From Stereum hirsutum FP-91666 SS1 (taxonomy: Eukaryota; Basidiomycota; Agaricomycetes; Russulales; Stereaceae), in the NCBI RefSeq assembly GCF_000264905.1, contig NW_006763138.1:620224-684223 (forward strand): 64,000 nucleotides of DNA, in the 5' to 3' direction. Both the position numbers and the translations under genes were made by a program. The notes under the pieces are model-generated. The model was given only the letters and a program-made list of their open reading frames with translations. It ran no database searches and was not told where the DNA came from. Shown one piece after another: positions 1-10,245 of the stretch. Every line of letters starts with the position of its first letter. Positions within the stretch are counted from its first letter, which is position 1.

Positions 1-730
1 CTGTCTTCCTGCGGGCGTATCAGAGAGAGGAGTTCAAGCGTGCAGTGAGGATCATCGCCAAGTCAAATAAATCGTCAGTCTTTGCCTCATTTTACGGTGG
101 AATATATTGCCTCATCTTTCTCCTGCAGCTACGAGTTTCTGGTTGTAAGTCGAACACGTGAACTGATGTCGTCGGTTTTGTTTACTTCACAGATTTACTG
201 GGTCGTTCGCCACCATCGCTGCACTTACTAACGACGAGAAAACGCGTTCATTCCTTTGCCTCGAGGTCGGAGCAGGACACAATGAGGTGCGTGTCTTTGA
301 CCATCCGCTGACGTTCCTCAACACTCACGACCGGTCCCAGCTTCGTAAACTATCAGACGACCTCACACCCACTCTCCGTTCCATGCGCCAGAAGGAGTAC
401 TATGCTTACCCTCGCTTCCATGCGTCTTTCGCATGGGCTCTCCTCGACCATGCCTCTGCTAGCATAGCACTTAACACATCCAAGGCATCTGCATTGTCTC
501 TCGGCATTGACGGAGCGCTGTCAAACCCGCCCTACGCATCTTCTTCCCACGTTACAACCTTTGACTCACCAGACTCCTTCCCTACAATCCCCTCTTTGCC
601 GGACAACCTCGTTGCCTCATTGAATGCTGAATTCGGCAAAGCGCTGCTCACGACGGTGGGTCATTTCGAGGTGGAAGAACTGAAAGTTCGAATAGGGAAG
701 GATGTCTTCGGATGGAGACTGGAAGGGTAA
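1..730 (+). CDS. USB1: U6 snRNA phosphodiesterase Usb1 (3' part, cut by window edge)
   Basis: Usb1 is a 2H-phosphoesterase-fold exonuclease that trims the 3' end of U6 snRNA in the nucleus. Exons read by eye: a piece with AYQREEFKRAV (about 20-90), one with SFATIAALTNDEKTR and LEVGAGHNE (about 200-285), and a last exon from about 340 with LRKLSDDLTPTLRSMRQKEYY followed by PRFHASFAWAL. FHAS is the second HxS catalytic motif of the family. The first HxS motif must lie before position 1. The last intron (GTGCGTG...CCCAG, about 286-340) is in frame, so the sequence also reads through it; I prefer the spliced form because it restores the usual GHNELR run. The stop is TAA at 728-730. It is convergent with the HIRIP3-like gene. 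Identification is strong; the 5' end is missing. Confidence 0.85.
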
Positions 731-790
731 TCGGGTCCCCTGCTTTCGTAGTTGACCAAGCGGACACACGGACAAGACTCAGCTCGGCAT

Positions 791-1002
791 TACAGTCAAT
801 TACCCCGTGGTGGGCCAGTACCCCGTAATGGGTCACCTACTGTTTACGGCGAGGGCTGGCATCGAAAGGCCAAGAATGCTATGATATCATGCTCCAAAGC
901 TTCGAATGGGAGCACAACTCCACCATATGAGGGCTTCGAGCGCCCGCATTTGGAAGGTAACCCATTACGAGGTACTGGCCCACCACGGGGTAATTGACTG
1001 TA
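791..1002. mobile_element. MITE with ~43-bp terminal inverted repeats and TA target duplication (MITE-1)
   Basis: The left end begins TA-CAGTCAATTACCCCG and the right end is its reverse complement, closing with CAGTC's complement GACTG-TA. The arms match over about 43 bp with one or two mismatches (left 793-835, right 958-1000). The TA at each side is the expected Tc1/mariner/pogo target duplication. Each arm carries a doubled subunit TACCCCGTnnTGGG, which may be a paired transposase-binding site. The ~120 bp core has no coding capacity, so this is a non-autonomous element. It sits in the 3'-3' spacer between USB1 and the HIRIP3-like gene. The rest of that spacer (1003-1286) shows nothing recognisable. 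Confidence 0.85.
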
Positions 1003-1286
1003 CGCTATGTGTTTGTTCGAGTTGTAATGCTACAAGATGACAATACGCAGATAACGGACAAGAACTACTATAGAAGCAATGTTAGTTTACAGAAAGCAGT
1101 GCAGCAGCGCAAAACGGGAGCGTATAGCGCTAGCAGTCCATCAAGGGAATTCAGACAGATGATATATCTTAGGCCAGTATGCAACTGACACTTCAGAGTT
1201 TCTCGTGTTGGGTTTCAATCGCTGTCGCTTTGGTCCTGCAAGAAGGCCATGATGCTTCTGGCCGCATTCTAGCACAAAGCTGCTAT

Positions 1287-2986
1287 CAGCCATAAAACTG
1301 AAGGGCAGAAGAGAACAACGGAGGGATAGGGTTATGAACGAACCTTGTGCTTGCGCTTGCCAGTTGGTTCTTCAGGCTCGCTCTCTGATGCACTCTTTTC
1401 AGACGCATTCTCTTCATCGCTACTATCTTGCTTTCCTTTCGATTTCGATCCCGAAGATCGAGAGGCTCGAAACGGCCCACCGGACACTACGGCGGCCTCG
1501 AATTTCTGCACATCCTCTGGTTGTCAGTCAGTGCGAAAGATCATATAAGCAGGAGAACATCGAAGTAGAGGAGACAACCGAGCGCACCGAGCTCTTTTGC
1601 TAGTTCTCTCTTTGTCTTGATCTCTTTCGCTTTTTCCATGCTTAGGCGTCCCTCCATCCCAAGCTCGGCGAGAATTTCTCGCAGTCGTTTGATCTGCTCC
1701 GAGGGAAGAGTTAAGTCCTTGAACTCACGAGCCCATTGCTTGCGGACGCCACAGGCCACAACGAATGACTGGAACCCAAAAGAGCATAAGAGCATGCGTG
1801 GGAGATAGAGGGCATAGGCACAGCTAGAATTCTACCTTAAGACGCTTGATGGCCTCTTCATCCTTGCTGAGCTCTGGTCCAGACTTTTTGTCACGTTTCT
1901 TTGCCTGAAATGGACATTTCAGGTCGAGTCAGAGTGATTGATAGGGAATGGACACATACAGCAGGCTTGCTCTCCTGTCAGACACAATCAGAGACGGTAT
2001 CGTAAGTACACCGTGACGAACGACACAGTCATCTAAAACTGATTACCTTCCTCGATCCTTTCGTCTTGCGCTGTTTCTTTGGAGGATCATCGATCAGCAC
2101 TGACAATTCGGACTCGCTCTGCAATAATATCATCAAAACATGACAACCGAAAGATTCGTTGTATCACATACTGCGTCGTCTTCGTCGTTCCGCTCTGGTT
2201 TCGGAGCTACCAATATAGATGAAGAAGCGGAGTCCTCCAGTTTAACCGACGTGTTGATTTGAGCTTCACCATCATTCCCAGGTCGCGTTGCCTTCTTACG
2301 CTTGACCGCAGTAGGTGAACTCTTTTTAATTGAAGGGGAGGAAGGCTCTGGCTTTGGGACGACCTTATCCCCTTCCGGCTCAGAGTCCGAGATTGTATCC
2401 TTCAGGGGTCACATTCAGCAGGCACATGCAGACGTCATCAAGTAGAACTGTTCCGTACCTTGGATGTAAACTTCTTCGACGACCTTGAGCGAGACGATGG
2501 TGGCTTGGAAGAGGTGGCTTTGCTGCTCCCTGACTTTTCTGAGTTGGACTTGCGCTTGCGTTTCTTGCCCGTGGTTTCTTCCTCCTTCTCCGCCGCTTGA
2601 TCCCTCTCCTCGTGCTCGGATCCAGACTGGGGAGGACTATGCTTCTTGAGATTTTCCGCCTGAGCACCATCATACTCAATCTACGCCGCACAAATAAGAG
2701 GAGAATAGACGTACTACGGCTGCGTCGGCTGCGTTCTTGACTATTGTCTTCCATTCCCTTGCATCCAGCGTACCGACCTCCAATTGACAGGCTTCCTCGA
2801 CCTTTTGACGCACAATTCTCGTGGTCAAGCTCCTAAGAGATGGCACCAAACTCGCTAAGTCCTGAAGAAACGTGCCCGAGACCCGGCTAGGTTCTGAAAT
2901 ACATACGATGTCTTGTGGGCTCGTCGAGCGTCCAGCACGATCTTTCGCGTCTGCGACTTGATATGATCAGCGTCCGGCTCTGACAT
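1287..2986 (-). CDS. HIRIP3-like histone chaperone
   Basis: Multi-exon minus-strand gene with ATG at 2984-2986 (MSEPDADHIKSQTRKIVLD) and stop at 1287-1289. The N-terminus forms a short helical segment, continued after an intron by DLASLVPSLRSLTTRIVRQ, as in the HIRIP3 N-terminal helices. The middle is very rich in Lys, Ser and acidic residues, typical of a nuclear chaperone or linker. The C-terminal block AIKRLKSFVVACGVRKQWA, LREILAELGMEGRLSMEKA and KEIKTKRELAKEL matches the HIRIP3 C-terminal domain, which carries the CHZ-type H2A-H2B binding region. By family the role is H2A/H2B deposition or storage in the nucleus. The domain match is good by eye, but the middle exons are not all resolved. 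The last coding exon is very short (FYG, then stop) after an intron. Confidence 0.72.
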
Positions 2987-3836
2987 TGCTATTGGAAAGA
3001 GTGGAATATGGTGGTACTGAGGATGCCGTTGCGCAAGAGTTCGAGCAGGATCACCGTTCGAGCCAAGCCTTACGCGTCGAAATGTGGGGGAAAGAGTCAC
3101 GGGTGCCGCCAATGGTCACACATCACGCGGAGACCGGCCTTGTGTGACGAAGCGCGCAAACATTTTTACGTAGAGTTTCCGAACCTGCAACGGCCGCACC
3201 ACCATTCCACAGCCCCCAACCGTCCAGCGAACACTTTGAACGAACGGCTACTTAGACTTAAATAACCCGAGCTAATACACGCACCATACTCCGTCTGTTT
3301 CACGTTTCTCAATAATGCTTAGCATGAGCATTCTTCGCGCGGGAACACGTACAACTTTCTCAGGACATCCTGGACCATCATACACACTCGAAGCGCCCTC
3401 GGTTCAATCAGCGCCTCGCGAACGACTGAGCAGACCCACCGACGATCTGAGGCGCGTACGATAAGTCAACCAAGCCCGAAGTCTTACGTCGTCTTCAACG
3501 CCCCGAGGTTGAGGCAACGTGTTACCACGGAACGTGTTTGACGAGTTTTTGCTGGTTTTCCATCAGTAGTTCTGCTACTCATCTGGCAGGACTCGCTCTT
3601 TGGGCGCTCTTTGATATCTCGTTATTCATCAGAATTTGAAGCTCGAAGACGTGAGTCTGCCGGAACTCTAAACTCGCTTCTCGACTTCTGTTACCATTTC
3701 TGCCGATACGGTGTCACTACCCCTGGCCCGGCTTCTTATAAAGGTTGATATGTCGGCCAAAGCGCTCAGCAAACGACTCGCCTTGGATTGATCTACTCCT
3801 CCCTTGCGCTCCGATAGCACTGGAATAGCTTGCTCC
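2987..3836. other. Divergent intergenic region between HIRIP3-like gene and P450
   Basis: This spacer should contain both promoters. A 49-codon open frame on the plus strand starts at 3315 and ends at 3464. It has no recognisable similarity and is too short to call a gene. Nothing else was seen. Confidence 0.4.
3737..3743 (+). promoter_or_regulatory. TATA box of the P450 gene
   Basis: TATAAAG lies 94 bp before the P450 ATG, a normal fungal spacing for a regulated gene. Confidence 0.5.
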
Positions 3837-6148
3837 ATGAACATCCTCACCTGGAGTTTCCTTCTGCTATGCCTTGTTCTCATCCTCTTTAAAGCTCTGG
3901 GCTACCTCCGACCGTCCAGTGATGGTAACGAACTTCCTCCCGGTCCCAGACCCTTGCCCATCATCGGCAATGTTTTCGACTTGCCTACCAAGCAGGTGTG
4001 GTCGGAATTCGCTAAATGGACTGACACATACGGTGAGAACCCATCTACTCGGACATACTTACCTGTTCTTGTTCGGTTCTCACCTTTGATCTCGCTGCCA
4101 GGTCCTATCATCTCAGTGTCCGCACTAGGCCAGCGTATTGTGATCATAAACTCGCTTTCCATCGCCCGTGACCTCCTTGAAAAGCGCAGCAATATATTCT
4201 CGGATCGCCCGTACATCCCAATGCTAGACTTGTGCGCCTTTTTCATCTCCCTTCTCTGTCACCAGCCCTGACCTTCGTCAAGAATGGGTTTTGACGTGTT
4301 TAACCTTACGATGCGTCGCTTCGGACTGGAGTGGCGTGCGGGACGGCGCATCGCAGACCACAGTTTGCGCCCCGCCGCAACCCTCACCTACCGACCCTTC
4401 TTGGTGTCTAAGAATCATCAACTTATGCAGCAGTTACTTCGAACACCTGACAATTTTGTCGAACATTTGCGGCAGTACGTCTTCCATCACTCTTTTGTGC
4501 CGCTAGTATTACGCTTATCCTAGGTATGGCTGTGTCATATTTACAGTTTCGCGGCCGCCATAGCCATGAACATCGCGTACGGATATGAGATAGCTCCCGC
4601 AAATGACCGTTATGTAGCCATCGCGGAAGATGCTATTGACAGAGCAGTCAACGCCTGTCTCCCAGGTCGTAGACTTGTAAACATCTTTCCAAGCTGTGCG
4701 TTCAATCTATCCTCATTTGAACGACTACATCCCGCGGACTTCGCTCTTCATCTCACTCTTCTACGTTCACATACTAACTTCATTTCCGTCTCATGCTTCA
4801 GTGAGACATCTTCCTGAATGGCTACCTGGCATGGGGTTCAAGGACTATGCACGCGAGGCTGCTAAGTGCACAGCAGAGATGGTGGACCGGCCATACGCAT
4901 TCGTAAAGGAGCAGATGGTTTGTCGTTCTTTCGGTTCCGTCGGAATCAGACCATACCAGCATCCTCGGCGATTCGTAGTTTACTAACTATAGATGTCATA
5001 TTAGCAACACGGGCTTGCTCTTCCTTCTATCTGCAAGGAGAATCTGGAGTCATATGACCTCGTCTCTCCGACCACAGAGCAAGAGAATATGATTAAATAC
5101 GTCGCTGCCACTGTCTACGCCGGTCCGTCTCGTTTCTCTTATTCGCGTTTTATATAGTCAATTGATAGTCCACCACCGCGCATGCAGCTGGAGCCGATAC
5201 GGTGCGTGTGTTATATTCGTAGATCCCTTAGCTCTCTGACATATTTATTCATCCAGACCGTCGGCGTGCTTCACACATTCTTCCTGGCGATGACGCTCTA
5301 TCCCTCCATCCAAACCCGCGCTCAGGCTGAGATCGACAGCGTCCTGGAAGGAAAGGCATTACCTACTTTCGAAGATGAACCGAACTTGCCATACGTGAAA
5401 GCTCTGTGCATGGAGCTAATTCGGTGGAAACCCATCACGCCTGTGGCCATTCCGCACGTCAACATTGAAGCTGACGTGTACGGGAAGTACTATATACCTA
5501 AAGGTTCGTTGGTTGGGGACAATTCAGAGGATCGAGAATTCACATCAGTTCGATCTTAGGTTCCCAAATCATCGCAAATGCCTGGTATATTCCCCACCTA
5601 CGTCCCTCCCGTCCCCTCAATTTAATGCTTTCCACTCCCAGGGCCATGTTGCACGATCCTGTAGCCTATCCCAATCCAGACGATTTCTCGCCTGAGCGCT
5701 TCATAGGGCCTCACGGCGAGTTTGTTGAAGATCCAGACTTGACCGTCGCCTTTGGCTGGGGGCGCAGGTTTGTTCATCTTCACTTCTGACTGTTTTACCT
5801 TTACCTGCAGCGCGTGATTTTACGCTTACCCCACTTGTACTGTTTCAGACTTTGCCCTGGAAGGCATTTAGCGCTTTCCAGTGTATGGATCGTAGTAGCT
5901 ACGGTCCTCGCCACATTTCATATTGCCAAAGCTAAGGATGAATATGGTAAAGAAATCGACGTCTCTGGAGAGTATACTGACGGGCTCGTGAGGTACGTTC
6001 GCTAATGCGCTATCTCATTGTCACCGGGAAGGTGTATTGACCTAGTATGCGGCGCGACAGCCACCCCATGCCCTTCAAATGTACTATTACCCCTCGGAGC
6101 GAGGACGCTGCCTTCCTAGTGAAGAGCACATTGACTATGCAAACATAA
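3837..6148 (+). CDS. Cytochrome P450 monooxygenase, microsomal (O-methylsterigmatocystin-oxidoreductase-like)
   Basis: Heme-thiolate monooxygenase, probably anchored in the ER. I could splice it through about ten exons without a stop. The N-terminus has a hydrophobic anchor (about residues 4-20: TWSFLLLCLVLILFKALGYL), then the proline hinge LPPGPRPLPIIGN. Later come the C-helix-like WRAGRR, the I-helix AGADTT (its codons split by two introns near 5130-5260), the K-helix ExxR in ELIRW (about 5420), the PERF motif in SPERFIG (about 5690) and the heme loop FGWGRR-LCPGRHLA (about 5750-5870, split by an intron). The last exon, after an intron at 5993-6049, encodes MRRDSHPMPFKCTITPRSE and ends at 6146-6148. 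All catalytic motifs are present, so it appears functional. The substrate cannot be told. Basidiomycete P450s of this type serve in xenobiotic or secondary metabolism, but no biosynthetic cluster surrounds this one. Confidence 0.9.
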
Positions 6149-7040
6149 GGGATTACACGCGTTGAACGTTTTTGTATGTTGTACGCTCTCTGTTGTTGCG
6201 CTACTTAATGGGAACCACCTTCCTACAATCCTGGATATTCTCTTTGCATTCGCAACCTAAGAAAGACAGCTGAAAGGCATGGTTTGAACCTTGCCCTCCG
6301 AGCCCGTGCGACCCCCTGGCGGAACTGCCTTCACGCCACTCTACCACATTACCACACACTGTCACCCAGTACCTATCAGTCACAACGCCAGGATCTTTGA
6401 ATGCTACGAAAGGAGATACGTACCTGTGCAGAGACTCGCGGGTTCCCATTGGATCGACAAACCTGCTGGCGGGTCCCTTAGCCAGATCGCTCTAGATGGG
6501 ATCCGTAGGAGGTGAGGCTGCTCGATACCATGTCGTTTCCTGCTTCAGTGGGTGGGGGTAGCGTGTCTTTGGAGCCCGAAGGTAGTCGGGCGGGAATAGT
6601 AAGAGAGGGCTTTGATACAGCGACTTTGAGAATGATAAACAGCCATCGTCATCTTTCGAGTGCATCATGCAAACACCTTATGGGGAAGCTAGATCCCACA
6701 CAATACTCTCGAATGCTTTCTTTTGGCAACGGACGGTGTTGCGAATGTTCAAGCCATATCCTGTCCCGCATGATCGGGCATTGTTTGGTCACCTATAGTC
6801 CATACGGAAAAAGAAGAGGGCTGTCTATGGTTTCGGGGGCAGTTGTAGGCCGAGAGCGAGCGATTGTAGCAACGAGCAGAGACGATGGACTGGAAACGAT
6901 GGAGTGTGTGCAGCAACAGAGTCCCTGGGGTGGAGAGGCTGGGTTCGGGAGCAGGAGTCAAGCAGGATTGTCACGATCCAATCCAATCTCATCTTAGCAG
7001 CCGGATCGGCAGGGATCGGCTGACAGCAGTCTTCGAAGTA
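6149..7040. other. Intergenic region, no gene
   Basis: Downstream of the P450 up to the outer end of the inverted duplication. Open frames here are short and unlike known proteins. It contains the tRNA-like segment at 6277-6353. Confidence 0.5.
6277..6353 (-). repeat. tRNA-like segment, possible SINE head
   Basis: On the minus strand TGGTAGAGTGG (6346-6336) fits the RNA polymerase III A box, and GGTTCAAACC (6290-6281) fits the B box, 45 nt apart as in tRNAs with a long variable arm. The B box sits in a hairpin (GGCA...TGCC) resembling a T arm with one mismatch. No acceptor stem or anticodon arm could be closed, so it is not a functional tRNA. A tRNA-derived SINE or tRNA relic is the likely reading. 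Confidence 0.35.
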
Positions 7041-7214
7041 TCAGGCTCTCGGCGGTCAAGAAAAACGAAGGTCAAGAAGACCGGACTTGGACGTGGCCGT
7101 GACGCAGGCGCGTCGTGGTTAATAGTAAAACGCGATCGGTCACAAAGTCATCCGATCCTAGCCTGTCACAGCGGGCCATTTCGAATTCAGTTACGCCTCA
7201 GTTGTGTATCAGAG

Positions 7215-7485
7215 TACTGTACTTTTTCGACCAAAGGTTCATCAGAAATGTACGTCACCCATCAGTTTCGCCCCGGTCACGGTTCAGAAACCGTGCGTGA
7301 GCGTGACGGGACCCGTAAATAGTTCAGAAAACAACGTAGGCGCTTGCAAAAATGATCATTTTGCGCAAGCGCCTGCCGAGGTCACTGTTCGCTCACCATG
7401 CGTTATGTGTGAGGTCACGCAGGATTTTGTTCGGTTCACCAGCGCGGAGAACGCGTGACGAACCTTTGGTCGAAAAAGTACAGTA
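7215..7485. mobile_element. Foldback MITE with TA target duplication (MITE-2)
   Basis: Terminal inverted repeats of 24 bp (7217-7240, beginning CTGTACTTTTTCGACC, and 7460-7483) are flanked by TA on both sides. The centre holds a long palindrome around TGATCA (7338-7374), with arms AGGCGCTTGC and GCAAGCGCCT. There is no coding capacity. The matching place in the right arm lacks the element, so this insertion is younger than the duplication or was lost from the other arm. Confidence 0.85.
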
Positions 7486-7768
7486 ACTTTCATCTGCATT
7501 TGCAGAAAGGACTTGGAGGTTTTGAGCGGGACACTCTCATCAAACTAGGAGATCAGCATCTGCCGTTTCTTAGAAAGGATGCGGTTTGCCATCATGTCGT
7601 CCTCGCAATGATCAAGGAAAAATTCCGTGCATTTCATTGTATGTATACTATGCTTGTGGCTCATACCGACTCCAGTACTGTAAGTTAATTCTTTCTGAGC
7701 ATAGATATGATGTGCGCAAACTTGGCTCGTTCAAACAAGAAACTACAACGACAGTGATTAGCAATACG

Positions 7769-9545
7769 TCAAACAGGATTGAGCAACACATACCACGAAA
7801 ATAAGCATACTGTAACAGAAACCACCGCCACCCCTATATGACCTTTTTGAGCCAAAAGCGACGGTGGAACCCCCTGATAGACCCTCTGACTCCATCGCGT
7901 CGCGGCTGCACATACAGCAAACACACCAAGCACGGGCACGGGCGGCACTGCGTCTCGCCAGTGGACCAAACGTCCTGCGCCTCTTTCATTGAAGTATCTC
8001 CGGATGAAAGTACAGCAGTATAAGGCGCGCATACAGGAGTTCGCGATGTTTGCCCATACGAGTCCTGCGTCACCGAATCCTAGAGTTCTAACGAAGGTCA
8101 CCGCGGCAGCAACGAAACCGAGCGAGAAGGCGATCATCCAGCGACTTTGAGAGCGTAGGTCTGAAGGACTGCAGGCAGACGCGAAGAAGGCTTCGAGGAC
8201 TCCATTAAAGGCCATGGTGGGAATGTAGTGGATGTATGCTCCGAGGATCCGAGGTGCGGATGTATCGTGGTATCGTGGAGGGAGGAACAGAGTCGTGGCA
8301 AGTGGGAGGTATGGTGGGCCGAAGACGGCGAGGAGTAGGAGAAGATGTGTGAAGAGCAAGAGGAGGGTCATGAGAACTTGCGAAGCGGTAGCGAGGGCTT
8401 GTCGGTCGGCCGCATTTCCCGGTTTATCGGCTTTTGAAGGAGGGAGAGTTTTGGAGAAGAACATTCTGGAGGTTTCCTCAATGGGAGCAAAAAGTATGCG
8501 AGTTACAAGAGAGCCTGCGTGCGATGATTCAGTTCTGTTTCCCACGGAATGCTGCCAAAGGACAAACCATAGTTCGACGCGATCGCATATCCACCCTGGT
8601 CCGCCAATGGACTGAGGCGTGACACAAGAAACTTGTCGCCTTCGTTCAAGAAGTGCTTAATGACAGATTGGCCAGTCATCGCACCAGAGAGACGCAGAAA
8701 CTCTGGATCGAAATATGTTATCTTTTTGCTACAGGTCTCGTCAGCAAGCCTTGGGCACTACAGTGATGGGCAATGACGAACTTTCCGTGAACATCTTCCG
8801 AAACCTTTTCAGGCGTGAAACGCATACTGCCTCCATAGACACGGAAGAATGTCAAAAATATAGAAATTCCCCACGCTAATTGGCCGAAGGCGAATGCAGG
8901 CAAAGCCCACACTGGAGGCGCGAACGCGAGGAAGAGGAATGTGACGAGCGTCTTCAGCAGCGTGGCCGTTCCCTCCGCACGAACGCGGATGTCATATCGT
9001 AGTTCATTGAGAGCTCGGATGTACATGGGCTCCGTGAGGAGTTCGATGGCTGCAGCTACCGCCATGGTAAAAACGCTTGTGTAGAAATGAGGCTGCGATG
9101 TCGTGGAGGAGCTACTAGAAGCAATGTATCCAAAAGCGAGGACGAATGCCGCGGGTATTCCGAAGATTGTTGGCAGAAGAGCAACATTTGTGACAAGAGT
9201 ATTTTTGGTTGGTTTTGCTCTTCCTGTTGAGGGGCTGCGGAGCAGAGCAATGCGAACGCCTTCGCGAGTGAAGAGGATCGTGGAAAGCAAGAGTTCGAAT
9301 TGGATGGAGGCTGTTCCGAAGGTTTGTGGAGAAGCCAGTCGAACTAGCGCTTGGTTAAGGGCAAAGGTCAATATGCGTGACACCAATCCGAGAAGAACTA
9401 GTGAGGATGCAGAGGCTAGCGATGCATCGAGGACATTCACAGCAGGAGCGCCGCTTTGCGACGACGTGGCAGACTCCATCGCCGTTGAGCTGTAATTTAT
9501 GGATGTCGATTCTGCAGAGTCAGTTGGGTTTTCAGTATCGTTCAC
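7769..9545 (-). CDS. RFT1: RFT1-family ER membrane protein, left copy
   Basis: RFT1 is an ER polytopic protein needed for N-glycosylation, acting at the Man5GlcNAc2-PP-dolichol step (its flippase role is disputed). Three exons: 9545 to about 8800 (MNDTENPTDS..., with SLVLLGLVSRILTFALNQ and ASIQFELLLSTILFTREGV); a middle exon at about 8730-8590 with ITYFDPEFLRLSGAMTGQ and FLNEGDKFLVSRLSP; and a long last exon from about 8540 to the stop at 7769-7771, with many hydrophobic segments and YHDTSAPRILGAYI, IPTMAFNGVLEAFF. FDPE...GDKF and the GVLEAFF region are family hallmarks. The spliced length, about 530-540 residues, is normal. There is no frameshift or stop, so it appears functional. It differs from the right copy at about 15 residues by my reading. 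It lies downstream of the arrestin gene in the same orientation. Confidence 0.92.
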
Positions 9546-9847
9546 AAGACGCTACAGAACTGCCGGTACCTGCCTAGTTCATGCTCTGAAGGGTGTGCGT
9601 TTGATGCAAGATTCACGGTGAACTACGTTGGAAGGTGGTAAGTGGCGAACATAGTCCCGCGTGCTCGTACGCCACAATGGCGGAGCCGAACCGGTGCCTT
9701 GTGGCGCGCCACTTATACCAAGGTGCACAGGGGCTTTATCACGACTGCCTGAACGACAAACGTTGGTACTTTCGTTATTGGATGGAGAGGTACACCAGCA
9801 TTATAATTGCGTATGTGCCAAATTGAGACACCATGAGGCGTCAACTA

Positions 9848-9883
9848 AAGGAAGGAAGGAAGGAAGGAAGGAAGGAAGGAAGG
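9848..9883 (+). repeat. (AAGG)n microsatellite, 9 units
   Basis: Nine uninterrupted AAGG units. The right arm has only an interrupted CTTT/CTTC tract at the matching place (about 28228-28258), so the repeat expanded or decayed after duplication. Confidence 0.9.
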
Positions 9884-10142
9884 TTTTACAATAATATATG
9901 GGTAACATGGCATGCGGGCTTAGCAGGCTTCTTCATAGTTCATGGGGAGAGAAGGAATAAAAAATTTGGGAGAGAGATAGATCATGATGTACGTGCGTAG
10001 AAGTGCCAGAAGAGTGAGAAAAGCATGTGGGGTATACATGAGTGATGATGCAGCGAGCCCAGAGACATAGAAACGAGCGATGCGGATACATAATATAATA
10101 GACCGAGGATATGTTAGATGCCATGCTGCCACGACGATCCGA

Positions 10143-10179
10143 CTACTTTAAAAAGAGCTCTTAGCTCTTTTTAAAGTAG
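10143..10179. repeat. Perfect palindrome, 17-bp arms and 3-nt loop
   Basis: CTACTTTAAAAAGAGCT, then CTT, then the exact reverse complement. The right arm has only an imperfect version (about 27931-27966). It could form a hairpin in RNA or DNA. It lies just beyond the arrestin stop codon. Confidence 0.85.
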
Positions 10180-10245
10180 GCACAATAATAATGATAGACT
10201 ACGGTCGTGAGAGGGGAAAGTAGGAAAATAAGAATCAGGTTGTCG

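Larger units (their letters stand above)
9546..10245. other. Spacer between arrestin-like gene and RFT1 (left arm)
   Basis: Noncoding; conserved in the right arm at a few percent divergence. It holds the AAGG microsatellite and the palindrome listed separately, presumably with the arrestin 3' end and the RFT1 promoter. Confidence 0.6.

Noticed and set aside
752..997. 81-codon plus-strand frame
   Set aside because: It spans MITE-1 almost exactly and has no protein-like features; it is an accident of the element.
6277..6353. A functional tRNA gene
   Set aside because: A and B boxes are present, but no acceptor or anticodon stem can be paired.
6512..6997. 161-codon plus-strand frame downstream of the P450
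   Set aside because: Composition is random-looking, there are no motifs, and no splice partners fit; judged chance.
9103..9495. 130-codon plus-strand frame, duplicated at 28606-28998
   Set aside because: Antisense shadow of RFT1; its conservation is explained by the duplicated gene.
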